Below are positions 12,431-24,631 of a stretch of 64,000 bases of DNA, one piece after another (the stretch's first letter is position 1; each line of letters begins with the position of its first letter). The DNA comes from Limonium bicolor (lineage: Eukaryota > Streptophyta > Magnoliopsida > Caryophyllales > Plumbaginaceae): contig CM041783.1 in assembly GCA_023374045.1 (NCBI GenBank), positions 121,521,503 through 121,585,502 of the forward strand, in the 5' to 3' direction. The translations under genes were made by a program, and so were the position numbers. Under the pieces are notes generated by a model. That model was not told the DNA's origin and did not search any database. It worked only from the letters and a program-made list of their open reading frames with translations.

Positions 12431-15121
12431 TTTAGTAAACCAAATACAGGTGGAAACCATAAAGACCCACAAGCAGTGGCTAACTACTAGGACGTCAGAT
12501 CATACCTTCCAGGACGGCGACAAAATACTACCTAGAGTTAAGTAAAAACAACACAAGCCAAGTAACACTTGAAGAATGGATGCATGGGTTAAGGCACCAG
12601 GAAGGCGAATGAAGACCTCCTTGGGAAGAGCAAACACTGAATTTTATGGGATACCCAGGCACTGAGCTTGCCGCCCAGTGCGGGACTGGAAAATCTTATA
12701 ATCCCTTATTAACTTCGCGAGAGGATCATGCGAAACCTTGAAATATAACAATCAGTATGGTCCTACAAAAAAATTACAAATGATAATGTCACGAAAAACA
12801 GAATTTCCCTATATCTAGTGAATACATCCATCATGGATAAGAACAGGTTTTAGATACATGAGCAAATACCAGGGGTCCCAGCTAGAATCAATACAGTGAC
12901 AATGCTGGACTCCTAATTAATCAAGAGAAGAGAACAAACTTCGAACCTTTATATATTCTGAAGTCAGGAGAACTACCTTGAAATACCCCAAACCTAGGTA
13001 TGTTGTTTAAACACTAAAATAAGGTATATTAAGACAAAAAAAGAGTCTTAGAAACATTAGTAAACAATTTAAACCATAGAAAACACAAATAAATACCTTA
13101 AGGTCAATAAAGGCTAAAATGTGCTCTAAGCTTGGGATAAGCTTGGTTAAGACCTAATGAGCTTACCAAGACCTTATTTATATATTAATGAACATATTAA
13201 ACCAATTACCAAAGAAAACCAAGCTTGAAAACAAGTTAAAACACAAAATGTGCTTTAAGGAGTCTTAAAGCACGTTTTTGAAAAATTGTCTTGTAAATGA
13301 GTTTTGGATGGCTAAATGTCCATCATTACTCTTTAATTAATATTTGTACTACTTAGTATCACATTTAGAAGTCTACATCAATGGGAAATCAAAAATTTCA
13401 CATCTATGTGCCTTGTTTTTATGAATAGTAACTAAATAAGCTAGTTTATAACATATGCTATCATAAGTAGTTTAATTGGTCAACTAGACCAAAAAACCCC
13501 TAAGTAACTAAAGGGGGACGGTTTTCATGGTGTGAGTCACCACTCTTGCTAGCATTTAACAAGTAAATAAGCTAATGATGAATAAAGTACTATTTACTTT
13601 ATTAACTACAAATATCTTCTAAAAGCAAATACTTATCTTCATTCTCTCATTTCTCTTCATTTCCCACGATTCCAACCTCTCTTCTATCTCCTTCTTGCTC
13701 TCCATTCACGGTTTTGCAATAGTACCACCACCATATATGATCTTCAACCTCTTGTAACTCCTAGCTCACTTTGCCAAATCAAAAACAAAGACCACCATTC
13801 TCTTAGTCTCATCAAGCTCTTCATTCCTATCCTCTCAAAATTCCAAGAGCTCCATTTCGGTGCCAAGAGGAATCTCCATGGGAGGAGCTTGAGCTCATCT
13901 TTTCACATATTATTGTTCTCCTTTGCTTCTAGGTAAGGAAACTCAAAGAAAAATAACATTTCCTTCTTAGTTTGATGTTGACCGAGAATTACCATTAATG
14001 GTGCCCTTTACCTTGCTTGTTTTAGCTTCATTTGAATCTTCCAAGGGCTTGGTGGAGTCCTCTCTTGCTACCTATCCAAACTCTCTTTCCATTCCAAGGT
14101 AAAACAATCATCTAAATGTTTTAAAACAATGTATAACCTAGGGTTTACAATGAGATGAAGCATAAAGCTTGTATACTCATTTTATCATTTGTATAATGTT
14201 TAGAAGTTGACAAGCAACTAAAAGCCTTGCCGATTTAGTCAAGGAAACAAGAAAGAAGTTTGTGAGGAAAAGAGGTAAATATGCTAACCTAATGTAGTTT
14301 AAAGTCTTAGGAGAAATGAGCTTATGTTGCTTATTAAAATGATCTAAGGAGCCAATGGTGAATGACTTAGAAAAAAATGCTCTCAAGGGCTTAGTAAAAG
14401 GAATATGTATTGTTGGGTGTATTTGCAGGTCAAAGACAAATATAATGTGGGAAATTCAGTGTTTATGATTTATGCATCTTAAGGGCCTAAGAGCCATGCT
14501 ATTTAAGGGCCTAAGTGCCAAGCAATTTAAATTATGCACTATATTGTGATGTAGTGCTAAATGAGTGAAGTTTTGTGTATAAGAATGTTCTTGATGGATT
14601 TTAGTGTTCTTGATTGTTTAGTGGTGAAAACAATGTGTTTTGGTTTAGTAATGTTCTAGGAGAGTTCATGTCAAAATTTAGGTAATGTACAAGAAGTTCT
14701 AAATGTTTAAACAAGATTTGGTGAACTAGGAAGTGTTAGAAATGTTTAGGTATTTTACTAGAGGAGAAGTAATGTCTTGGGTGTTCTAGGAAACAAAAAG
14801 GACCTAGACATCAACTAGAAGTTTAGGTTGTTAAGAAAAGATGCTTGGGAGATGATGTTATGGTGAGGAGAAAGCATTTTGGGATAGTGATTATCATAGG
14901 TGAGAAACACCATTTAGAAACCTTGTAAGAAATGTTACAAGTGTTGGTGAATTTTAAGGAAAAATTGAGTAACAAGTTAGATAAGGAACTAGGTGTGCTT
15001 AAGATGATATTTTGGCATTAGAATATACCTAAGATCATTTGGGAAGTTTATACATTTAATGGGTAAGGAGAACCATTGCAACAAGACTTAGAAAATGTTC
15101 AAAATGTAAATCTGTAGCAGT

Positions 15122-15376
15122 GGTCCGGGACTTAGGTCTTGGATGATGTCCCGGACCATGCATTTAAAAGGGCCGAGGATTCTTACACAGCCTTGGTCCA
15201 GTACTTAGGTTATGTAAGAAGTACCGGACCACCCCCTGATTTACCCCCGAGAGAATTTGTCTACATTGGTCCGGGACCTAGGACCCGTATGAAGTCCCGG
15301 ACCACCCCATTAAAACAGGCCGAGGGTTTTGTTAAGTGTAGGTCCGGGACCTTAGTTGGGGACTAAGTCCCGGACC
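15122..15376 (+). repeat. 73-bp-period hairpin array in Z1, four units
   Basis: Four hairpins start at 15122, 15195, 15268 and 15341, exactly 73 bp apart. Each is a 10-nt arm (GGTCCGGGAC or variant), a 16-nt loop and a complementary arm (GTCCCGGACC or variant), with 37-nt spacers that mostly carry a GCCGAG- or CCGAG-type word. In unit 2 the arms are GGTCCAGTAC and GTACCGGACC: one pair has changed from G-C to T-A on both sides, and one position is mismatched. Confidence 0.85.
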
Positions 15377-15636
15377 ACTTTAAAAAGTTAGTTTAAGGTT
15401 AGATAATGATGTCTAATGATGGGGATTAGTTAGTAATGATGTTATAAAGTTATATAAGGCATGTTAGCAGTGTAATAATGACAATTTAAAAGGTGAGAAG
15501 TTACAACAAAGTGTGAATACAAAATAACTAGTTAAGTGAAGTAAAAGTTAACAATGGATTAGTACATTAATTAACCGACGTTACTAAATGTGTATAGGAT
15601 TCTTCAAAGGTGGAAACCAGTCGAAGCAAGGACCAA

Positions 15637-15687
15637 GGTATGGTTTTCTTGTAGTCTGTTGCCTACCGGTTTACACCGGCTTGTGTG
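15637..15687 (+). other. Conserved LTR box (Z1 copy)
   Basis: This is the GGTATGGTTTTCTTG ... TACCGGTTTACACCGGCTTG block shared by all long LTRs in the window. Here it includes a small CCGGT-TTAC-ACCGG inverted repeat. Confidence 0.65.
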
Positions 15688-16685
15688 TTATTTGTTTTTC
15701 TGTGTGTTTATGACCTTGTAAGACTTAAGTCATGTAATGAGTTTACAGTTGTTAAATATTATTGTATTGTTAAGTATGACTCTCTCTTCCCTTGTGTGTG
15801 TCTAACAAGACTTAACCAATTGTTTGTGATTTGTTTATTGAGTTCAATGTTGAACTTCTAACAAGTGCTAACGGGGGAAGTGAGGAGTCCGGTCTGTTCC
15901 GGCCACGCGTGTGAGTATGGGAGTCAATGTCATAACCGGTTCGATTCTCTTTGTATGTTATGGTTGTTTTCCAATTTGGTTTCCAACCTACCCTTTAGCT
16001 TAACCAAGGCCATTTTACGGACTCACGTCGGGCCACAGTGGCATACTATGTTTTGTTTCGGTGTGCTTGGGTCACTATATCCGAGGCACCTTGTGTTAAG
16101 TTAACCGTTCAACCTAACAGGACGGTAACGAGTTATGTAACGAGCTTAGCACGAGTTTGGCAACAAACTCTAGGCTCTCCATGGGAACTAATTATGTTGG
16201 TTCATTTCCTAAAAGGAATTGTTCTTGTGTGTTATGTGTGAAGTTGAATGCAATACTTTTGCTATGATATATATGTGTTGTATGTTTAAAATGAATGCCA
16301 TGTCATCATGACAATTAGTTGCGCGTATCCCGGTAGCCGATGGGCTGCGCGTTAACCATACCAGCCAAGGGTTGCTGACCCCCCCTCGGGGGCTCCATAT
16401 TTTTACTGCAGGACGAGGATCGAAGAAGCGGAATGGCTTTAGGTTCTAGGATGCAGGATTACTTTTGATTATTTTTAGATGTTAAGCCCGGGATGCGCCT
16501 GTGCTCCCGTGGCGATATATTTTGGTACCGTTGTAGTAAAGTGACGACCGTTGTCAGTTTGTGATGTACAGTTACGTTTATGGATGTAGTTACAAACTCG
16601 GTATTATGTAAATGTATTAAAGGTTATTAGTTCTATGCTCAGGAGTCTGATCATCAGACCGATACGCTTGTATTTATTCAGCCTT

Positions 16686-16707
16686 GTTAACCACGTGGGT
16701 GGTTAAC
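16686..16707 (+). other. Conserved LTR-terminal hairpin (Z1 copy)
   Basis: GTTAACCAC pairs with GTGGTTAAC around GTGG. Compared with the X copy, two base pairs differ and both remain complementary. Confidence 0.75.
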
Positions 16708-16803
16708 GGCGTTGTAGCACCGAACCGTTTAGTTATTGTTTAGTTATTATTTCCGCTGCGTTTTCGTTTATTGTTGAGTGCGTAGTAGGGGTGTTACATA
16801 CCT

Positions 16804-16914
16804 AATTAGCAATACTAAGTGCTACATATATACATATAATTTGGAGGTTGTAAACCTAAAACTTTTGAGGAGTATTGATATATATTCAGAGGGTTAAGTA
16901 TCATAAAATATACC
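16804..16914 (+). mobile_element. Y: internal region, right fragment
   Basis: This short non-coding piece follows the right TACCT duplication of Z1 and ends where the Y2 LTR begins. It has no polypurine tract and no similarity to the L 3' internal end, which argues that Y2 is a separate insertion rather than the 3' LTR of Y. Confidence 0.5.
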
Positions 16915-17679
16915 TGAAATACCCCAAATCTGATTAATACCTTAAAACTGTTAAATAATGAAGAATTGATCTTGGAATAAACCATTTTAGTTACGCATGC
17001 TAATTTATGCATGCAAACGTTACGTAAGTTAATATTACGCGTGCGCATGCAAACTCATGCACACAAACGTAACGTAAAAATAGTCGTTTTACCATAAACG
17101 CTAACGGGCGTAATTTTACAAACGTCTTAACATACTCGTACAAACACCCATGTACGTTTATTAAAAAGGATTAAACTCCTTACATAACGAGCTCGATAAA
17201 AAGAGCAACAATAAGGAAAAACAATAGGAGCGTTATACAACTCATAAAATGACAATGTTCAATTTACGAACGCTAATATAATATCGCCTTCACGTACGCA
17301 TATAAACGCTTACGTACAAACTTTAACGGGCGTTAAACCCCTTATGAAACAAGCTCAATTAAGAGAGCGCTATCCAGGGAAAATATATACGAGCGTTTAT
17401 ACGACTCGATACATAATAACGTTCGGTTCAAAAAACACGAAAAATACAAACGAGCAACGTAAATATTTTACGAACGCTTAGGCATTTATAAATGTAAAAA
17501 TAAATTGATATACACATTTAAACAACGTAACAGTTTATGTTACATAATCTTAATACTTGATATATATCATAAATACATGAGAAATGTTATATCATTACAT
17601 ATAACACAAAGTATACAAGTTAAAAATCGGTACCATATAAACCGGTTTTATGTACCGTTTTTGGGACTTGTTCTATATA
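16915..17679 (+). mobile_element. Y2: Y-type LTR, left part
   Basis: The segment starts TGAAATACCCCAAATCTG and follows the Y 5' LTR closely, with an additional stretch around 17220-17460 that is missing in Y. It is interrupted by the CACTA element at 17680 and resumes at 53028. The bases ATA at 17677-17679 are the CACTA target-site duplication. Confidence 0.85.
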
Positions 17680-17692
17680 CACTAGTAGAAAA
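17680..17692 (+). repeat. CACTA left terminal inverted repeat
   Basis: CACTAGTAGAAAA lies next to the ATA duplication. Compared with the right end it lacks two bases (GC) after CACTAGT. Confidence 0.9.
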
Positions 17693-17710
17693 AAGATTTA
17701 AAATGACGCA

Positions 17711-18035
17711 CTTTAAACCACGGTTATACAAAAAACCGTCGTTTAAACATTATAAACCACGGTTCCAGGACGAACCGTCGTTTATATTGCACGCCTCATC
17801 AGATAAATGACGGTTTCATAAAGAACCGTCGTTTAAAATTACACCGTTTAGAAGAAAAAACGACGGTTCCCACGCAACCGTCGTATAAAGTCTTTATAAA
17901 CCACGGTTCTCAATGAACCGTCGTTTTATATTAAGCTCCAAAAATTTAAAACCACGGTTATTACTAAAACCGTCGTTTATTGTTATCGCCGCATAGCCTT
18001 TAAACGACGGTTCCTTAATTAACCGTCGTTTAAAA
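17711..18035 (+). repeat. CACTA left subterminal hairpin array, seven units
   Basis: Seven inverted-repeat pairs of the type ACCACGGTT or ACGACGGTT followed after about 6-10 bases by AACCGTCGT are present, each flanked by AAA/TTT. Such short motifs in both orientations near the ends are characteristic of CACTA elements, where the TNPA-type protein is known to bind subterminal repeats in En/Spm. Binding here is inferred. Confidence 0.8.
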
Positions 18036-18039
18036 GTAT

Positions 18040-20206
18040 TTTACTAATACCCCCGACGCCCCATTTTCTTCTTCCTCCCGACTTCTCTCTCGATTTTCCT
18101 GTTGCGATTCGTCTTCCCCGTCGAGCCATTCACCTCCGCCGTCGCCACTGGTGCTAGCCCTTGTCGCCGTCGCTGTCGACTTCTCCTCCGCCGCCCTATT
18201 CGATCTTCCCCCAGCCCTAGCTCGACATTGTCGTCCCCTGAAGCCGCGCGTAGACTCCATTAAAGCCGCCGTCTTCCCCCACCGCCCCAACCGCTGTCGG
18301 TGTCGTTGACGAATCTGAAGCCGCGCCAGAGCTCCACCATCTCCGCGAGCCACCACCTGCCAACGCCGCGCGCCACCCAGCTCGAAGGTAATGGTTCGTA
18401 TTTTTTTTTCTTCATTTGTCTAACCGATCGATATACTTAATCGATGGTAATATATGTCTTGCTCCTTTGGATTTGGTTAGGCAATTAAAAAAAATTGCAT
18501 CTCGTATATGAGATTGAAAACAGAACTATGGGTTGTGATTGGTACTTGTTATTCTGGCTTATGGTGTGAGAGTTTCTATGTTTTCTGGGCTTGAGCTCTG
18601 ACTTTGTGCTAAAGATTAGGCTGATATAATATGGATTATCAGCTCTGTATAAAGCCTAATATTTCTGTTGCTGTAACGTGAACTATTCAGCAGTTTTCAC
18701 CAACTAAATTATGCCATTTTGCCTCTCTTGTTGCTGCTGCAATCAGCCCCTGCATTATGTGTAATGCTTCAGTTTAAACACCTATAAAAGCCACAATATG
18801 GACACAGTCGAACCTGTTTTGCTTAGTGTTTTTTTCTTCGATTGTGAGTTGCTATGGAGCTTGACAAAGTTTAGCATCAGATTTTTCTGCATAACAATGA
18901 CTAAGTTTCAGCAGTTTAAAGCCTCAAAAACGTGCTGTTATCGCTTCTATTTGCTGTTAGTTATACCATATTGTGGGCAGTTTACTTGTGTACTGGTTGA
19001 GTTATATCACAACCTGTTTTGAGTCCTCTTTGACCATAGTTTTACTAGTTTAATAGGCGCAAATAATTATGCTTAAAACAAACAGAAATCTACCGAATAC
19101 CAATTACCTATGATGCTATCAGGTTGTCACTTTACACTACATCGTCCGTTTTAACAGTCATTATTGAGCATTGTATGAGTTTTTTTTTTGGTTTGCACTC
19201 ATCTTAAATAAGGGTGATCTGCCCTGATTTGGTAAGTTTCCCACTCGTTGCTTCATGGGAAAATAACTTAAATACATTATTATACTTTTTGTTTGGTCTA
19301 CTATTGGCATAAATTTAACATAGACTAAATGGTTAGTTAAACAGATTTTTAATTAGTTGTTAAACAACGAAGAGTGTGGAGTCTGTTGCAATACGCAAAG
19401 GTCATGCCCAATTTTTTCCAGAATTAAACCTTATTCTTATTTTATTGGATAGGTATTACTACGGTTGAAAAATTCCTCTTCCATCCCATTTCCGAGTTGA
19501 CCATCACTACTCACTACTGGTTAGTATTTTAAGAATGATTCAAAAACATGGTTTGTTCAAAATTTATTCGTTTGTTCAATTATTCATGCTTTTTTAATTA
19601 TAACCTTATCATAATATCATTAGGTGTTACTGCATCACATTTCTTCTTCTTCTACCTCCCGCCACCTGACCATCAGTACTCATCAGGTTGGTATTTTAAA
19701 TGTTTCAAATTTATTCTTGTTTTTCTATTAAAGAATGGAAAATCAATTCAAAATTTATTCGTTTGTTCAATTATTCTTGTTTTTCTTGCACAATACCATT
19801 TTTAATTTTTTTATAACTTTTAAGATGAACTTATCATTTCTTGATTGAAGTCACGGTCTTGAATTTCTGACGAGGCCGGTTGTCGCCCTAACTGCTGCCA
19901 CGCACGTCAACCTCTGCCACCGGCTTGCCTAATCTGAACCCACGGTAGTATTCTGGCATAGCGCTAGCAATTAATTTCCTTTTTCTTGTGAACTAAAACT
20001 TACTTATTTTAGATTCAATGATTAATTATCTTGACCTAAACCAAAACATTTCAATTGATTATTTTTTAATATATCTAAAGCTACATTTTTCTGTAGTTGT
20101 TACCTCCTCATTGCGCTAACTATTTTTTGAACTGGCGATTTCTAGGTTGCTTCGAGCTCGACCAGAATCAGACTGAAGACGCGAGGGGAGCAAACAAATC
20201 GAACTG
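18040..20206 (+). other. CACTA transposase gene: GC-rich leader exon and introns (predicted)
   Basis: A GC-rich, pyrimidine-rich segment (18040-18387) ends at a good donor (CTCGAAG followed by GTAATGG). It looks like a non-coding first exon. An AT-rich interval follows, then a possible small exon at 20146-20206 with TCTAG before it and GTATAAT after it. The interval holds no convincing protein. The splice sites are my reading only; transcripts would settle them. The reverse-strand open frame in the leader is arginine/glycine-rich by composition and is not a gene. Confidence 0.4.
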
Positions 20207-20640
20207 GTATAATACTCGAATTTAATTATGATTCTGGAAGTTCTATATTTTAGTGGCATGCTTACTAATTTGAGTGATCCACTATAAACTGTTGTTGCTT
20301 GACATAAATATAATATGCATGCTTCCCATTCTGATGATGTCTATTGTGTGTGTTTTGCTGAGAATGTTGTTATTGTGTTTGGATTTGCATATATAAAAAA
20401 GTGTGGAGTACCTAAAAATACGTAAAGGTCATGCCAAATTTTTTCCAGAATTTAACCTTATTATTATTTCATTGAATAGGTGTCATATACTACGTGCAAG
20501 AACATCTGTCTACTTGTCTCTTCTCTATCTTGTGCAGTGCGCTAGCTGACCATCCAGTACTCATCAGGTTGGTATTTAAAATGTTTCAATTTATTTTTGT
20601 TTTTCTATTAAACAATGGAAAATCAATTCAAACATAGAAT
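19374..20640 (+). repeat. Duplicated segments within the CACTA leader
   Basis: Two blocks at 19374-19455 and about 19665-19755 recur in the same order at 20402-20480 and 20548-20637 with about 90% identity. Shared words include AAAGGTCATGCC, TTTTTTCCAGAATT and CAGTACTCATCAGGTTGGTA. A block with CGTTTGTTCAATTATTC is also repeated near 19565 and 19758. This is an old internal duplication in non-coding sequence. Confidence 0.7.
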
Positions 20641-20736
20641 TACCTGTCTGAGATTTACCTGATAGAGGTATGTCTTAGATAGTCCCTGTTGGGACTGTCC
20701 AATGACCTTTGAGCTCACCATCTAGGTTGTGAATGA

Positions 20737-20903
20737 GTTAATAATATACAATAGTTCAGTGATAATTTCAGCAGCATTACCCTAGTGTTCTTCTAGTGTA
20801 CATATATATATGAATTGAAACGATTCATATATATATATCTACACTAGGAGAACTGTAGGGTAATGCTGCCGAAATTATCACTGAACTACTGTATATTATT
20901 AAC
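20737..20903. repeat. Near-perfect 167-bp hairpin upstream of the transposase
   Basis: Left arm 20737-20815 (starting GTTAATAATATACA) and right arm 20822-20903 (ending TGTATATTATTAAC) are complementary with about six mismatches and a two-base length difference, around a loop of about six bases. It could be a small foldback MITE or a hairpin that arose in the leader. I see no clear flanking duplication. Confidence 0.8.
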
Positions 20904-21020
20904 TTGTTCCTAGGTGAGATCGAAGGTGATTGGATAGGTTTAGGTTGTTAAATCTGTAGATAAAAAAAGAGGAGATCAATGGAATGAGTTCACGACATCT
21001 GGTGTGTGTTGAAAAAGGAG

Positions 21021-21943
21021 ATGGAGCGCTCGGTGATGTACAGTGACAGATTGGACATCAAGTACCTAGAAGGGGTCAATAAATTTTGCAAAGTCCTTGT
21101 TGACAATCTTAAACCAAGGGATAAGGGATATATTCGATGTCCTTGTGTCGATTGCAAGAACGACTTCAAATACCGAGGTGTGGACAAGATTAAGGATCAT
21201 CTGATTCGCAGAGGGTTTACAGATGATTATGAAGCCATAACAATACTGCATGGTCAACATTCAGTACAAGTGTTTGAATGTGCTGATAACGTCGTTGTAG
21301 AACAATCATAAATGGATGCTTCGCACGATTTTGGGGATACTCAAGATGATTCACTAGGTAGTGATTCAGATGATCAGGAGGACCTTAATGCAATGATGGA
21401 AGATGTTGAACAACATTTTTCCAACAAACCCAAAAAATTCAAAAATCTGATGCAAGCATCAAAGGAACCGCTGTATAGTGGATGTGAAACGCAAACACAA
21501 AACAAATTGAGTGTTGTCCTAAAACTATTCAATCTGAAGGCGAGACATGGATGGAGTGACATCAGTTTTACAGATCTTTTACAACTGCTGAAGGATGTAC
21601 TACCAAAGGACAATGTGATACCCACAACAACTTATGAAGCAAAGAAGTTAATGTGTCCGATGGATATGGAATATAAAAAAATACATGCTTGTCCAAATGG
21701 GTGTATGTTGTATTGGAAGGAGAATGAGTTGGATGACCATTGCTCTGAATGTGGGGAATCACGCTATGTAAAAAAGGGTGAAAGAAACCACATAAGCACT
21801 AAAGTGGGCTCTCCTGCGAAGGTGTTATGGTATCTACCGATAATTCCCCGATTCAAACGTTTGTTTGCAGTTCAGAAAGATGCTGAGAACCTCTGATGGC
21901 ATGCTACCCATAGAAAGGATGATGGTAAATTGAGACATCCAGC
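21021..21943 (+). pseudogene. TNP2-type CACTA transposase, N-terminal part (disrupted)
   Basis: This encodes the start of the catalytic transposase of the CACTA element. The ATG at 21021 gives MERSVMYSDRL, the usual TNP2 start. Residues 1 to about 75 match the transposase-associated domain (Pfam Transpos_assoc), with the cysteine-rich CPCVDCKNDF and the HLIRRGF end. After an acidic linker the Transposase_21 region begins (LYSGCETQ..., ACPNGCMLYWKE, CSECGESRY, then VLWYLPIIPRFKRLF). In-frame stops occur at 21309 (TAA) and 21894 (TGA). Both are one C-to-T step from Gln or Arg codons, and family comparison expects Arg at the second. The gypsy element G is inserted at 21944 between the codons for HPA and DSP; the reading frame resumes at 46539. 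Confidence 0.9.
21939..21943. repeat. Left target-site duplication of G (CCAGC)
   Basis: CCAGC precedes the G LTR here and follows it at 46534-46538. Removing one copy restores the transposase frame across the junction, which independently confirms the insertion. Confidence 0.95.
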
Positions 21944-22061
21944 TGTCCAATGAGCATGTTTATTAGGTGTATTTCATATATAATATTAGCACTTTTCTTG
22001 CTCATTTCTCCACTTCGGTTAGTTTTCCTCTAGTTTATGTTTTATTGTTTATCTCACAAAT
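21944..22061 (+). mobile_element. G 5' LTR, first 118 bp
   Basis: The segment starts TGTCCAATGAGCATG and matches the 3' LTR start at 44903. It is interrupted by L; CAAAT at 22057-22061 is the left duplication of L. Confidence 0.9.
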
Positions 22062-24449
22062 TGAAATACCCCAAACCTTGGTATGTTGTTTAAATGTTAA
22101 AATGTGGTATTTAAAGGCTAAAAAGTGCCTTAGAAACACCAATGAACCATTTAAACCATGGTAAAACACAATAAAACACGAAGACACGGTTTGAGCAAAA
22201 ACGTGCTCTAAGCTAGGAGTGAACTTGGTTAGGACCCAAGGAGCCTACCAAGACTTAATAATATTTAATTATGATTTTATAAGGCTAATTAAGTCCTTAG
22301 GAAACCTTGGTAGACAATGAAACCAAACAAGACACAAATAAATACCTTAAGGTCAATATGGGCTAAAATGTGCTCTAAGCTTGGAATAAATTTGTATAAG
22401 ACCTAATGGTCATACCTATATCTTATAAATATGTTAATGAACATATCAAATCAATTACCAAAGAAAACCAAGCTTGAAAACAAGTTAAGACACAAAAAGT
22501 GCTTTAAGGAGTCTTAAAGCACATTTTTGAAAAATTGTCTTGTAAATGAGTTTTGAGTGGCTAAATGTCCATCATTACTCTTTAATATATATGTGTACTA
22601 TATAGTATCACATTTGGATGTCTATATCAATAGGAAATCAAAAATTTCACTTCTATGTGCCTTGTTTTTATGAATAGTAACTTTTATATGCTAGTTTGTA
22701 ACATATGTTGGTATAAGTAATTAAATTGGTCAACAAAGACTATTATACCCTTCTAAATATATGGGGGACGGTTTTCAAGGTGTGAGTCACCAACTTGTAA
22801 AAGAAATCAAATAAGTAAAGTAAAGCTTAAAGTAAAGTACTATTTTGCTTTATACATAAATATCTTAACAAAAGCAAACTTACCTCCTCATTCTCTTCTT
22901 TCCTTTCATTTCCCACGGTAGCCATCTTCTTCCTCCTCTCTCCATCGGTTTCCAACAGCACCATCTCATTCTTCATCTTCCTTCACTTGTAACTTATGAC
23001 TCCATGCTCCGAAATTAATTCCGAGACTACCGTTCTCTTAGTTGGAGCAAGCTCTACACTTCTATCTTTTCAAATCTTCAAGAGCTCAATTTTGGTGCCA
23101 TGGAGATTCACCATTGAAGGAGCTTGAGCTCACCTTTTCACATATTATTGATCTCCTTTGCTTCTAGGTAAGGAATCTCAAAGAAAAATCAAGTTTCCTT
23201 CATGTTTTTGCCTTGACCGAAATTGCACATTAATGGTGCTCTTTGTGTGACTTTGTTCTAGCTTCATTCCAACCTTTCATGGACTAGGTGGAGTCCTCTC
23301 TTCATAGATATTCAAACTCTCTTCAAAGACCAAGGTAAAACAACTACATTAGTGTTTTTGAAATAATGTAAACCTAGGGTTTACAATGAGATGAAGCATA
23401 AAGCTTATATACTCATTTCAATGTTGGTATATTGTTTAGTAGTTGACAAGGAATGAAATACCTTACCGGTTTTATAAGGAAACAAGAAAGAAGTTTGGGT
23501 GGAAAAGAGGTAAATATACTAACCTAATGTGGTTTAATGCCTTAGGAGAAATGAGCTTATAATGCTTGTTAAAACTACCTAAAGAGCAAATGGTGAATGA
23601 CTTAGTAAAGTGTTCTCAAGGAGAATAGTAAAAGAACATATGCCTTGTTGTGTGTATTTGCAGGTCAAAGGCTTATATATTGTGGAAATTCAGTGTTTAA
23701 GGATTATGCAATTTAAGGGCCTAAGAGCCATGTTATTTAAGGGCCTAAGTGCCAAGCAAGTTTAATTATGCACTATATTATGATGTAGTGTAAATTTGGT
23801 GAAGTTTTGTGAGTGATAGTGTTCTTGATGGATTTGGGTGTTCTTGAGTGTTTAATGGTGAAAACTATGAGCTTTGGAATGATGATGTGCTAAGAGAACC
23901 TATGGCAAAATTTGTAAAATGTATAAGGAGTTTTAAGTGCTTGAATGAACTTGGGTGAACTAGGAATTGTTAGGAATGGATACATGCTTCACTAAGGAAG
24001 AAAACATACATTAAGGTGTTCTAAGGTGCTATAAGGATTTAGGCATTGTCTTGGAAGTTCTAGAAATCCAATGAGTGTTTTTAAGATGTATTTAAGTCTT
24101 GGAGAAGTTTGTTTAAGGTTTTGATAAAGGAATTCAAGAAGTTGGAAAAGAGGATTTGGTTAGTAAGAGGAGATGCTTGGGAGATGATGTTATGAAGGTG
24201 AGGAAACATTTCGGAATAGTGGCCATTTAGGTGAAACACTCCTTAGGAAACCAAATGTAAATGTTACAAGTGTTATGAGATTTTGGGTGGAAATTGAGTA
24301 ACAAGTCGAACATGGAATTAGGAGGGTTAAAGATGATATTTGGACATTAGAATATACCTAGGAACATTAGGTAAGTTTATACAATTAATGGAGGTGGAGA
24401 AATAATGCAACAAGGTTGAAAAATGCAATTTTACCAAGTCTGTAGCTTT

Positions 24450-24631
24450 GGTCCGGGACCTAGGTCATGGTTCAAGTCCCGGACCAGGGGTGTAAAATAG
24501 GCCGAGAGTCACATAAGGATTTGGTCCTGGGACTTAGGCCTTGTATAAGGTCCCGGACCACCCCGTTTTAAAGGCCGAGACTTGAGTTAGCATATGGTCC
24601 GGGACTTAAGAAGAGGACCAAGTCCCGGACT
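24450..24631 (+). repeat. 73-bp-period hairpin array in the L 5' LTR, three units
   Basis: Hairpins start at 24450, 24523 and 24596, again 73 bp apart, each with a 16-nt loop between GGTCCGGGAC-like and GTCCCGGACC-like arms. Unit 2 has an extra T in the left arm and unit 3 ends in T instead of C. The matching array in the 3' LTR begins at 33853. Confidence 0.85.

Larger units (their letters stand above)
11979..12978 (+). mobile_element. Y: internal region, left fragment
   Basis: About 1 kb follows the primer-binding site. It contains no recognisable gag or pol sequence; the only open frames are short and low in quality. It is interrupted at 12979 by the solo LTR Z1 and resumes at 16804. It shares a hairpin with the L internal region (12408-12427). 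Confidence 0.65.
12979..16798 (+). mobile_element. Z1: solo LTR (3.8 kb) with perfect 5-bp TSD
   Basis: The sequence begins TGAAATACCCCAAACC and ends GGGGTGTTACA. It is flanked by TACCT on both sides (12974-12978 and 16799-16803), which is direct evidence for insertion. No second LTR, primer-binding site or internal region lies between the duplications, so it is a solo LTR left by recombination between the two LTRs of a complete element. It is homologous to the L, N and R LTRs along its length and carries a four-unit hairpin array, the conserved box and the LTR-terminal hairpin. Open frames within it (for example 15139-15366) are shadows of the hairpin array. Confidence 0.9.

Noticed and set aside
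15139..15366. Open frame in Z1 and similar frames on both strands at 24729-25037 and 62759-63130
   Set aside because: These are shadows of the hairpin and palindrome arrays, whose periodicity and GC content suppress stops.
15122..15376. CRISPR-like regular array
   Set aside because: The 73-bp periodicity comes from hairpins inside a plant LTR with drifting spacers. There is no bacterial context.
18030..18356. 108-codon arginine-rich reverse-strand frame
   Set aside because: It lies opposite the GC-rich CACTA leader exon and is explained by its composition.
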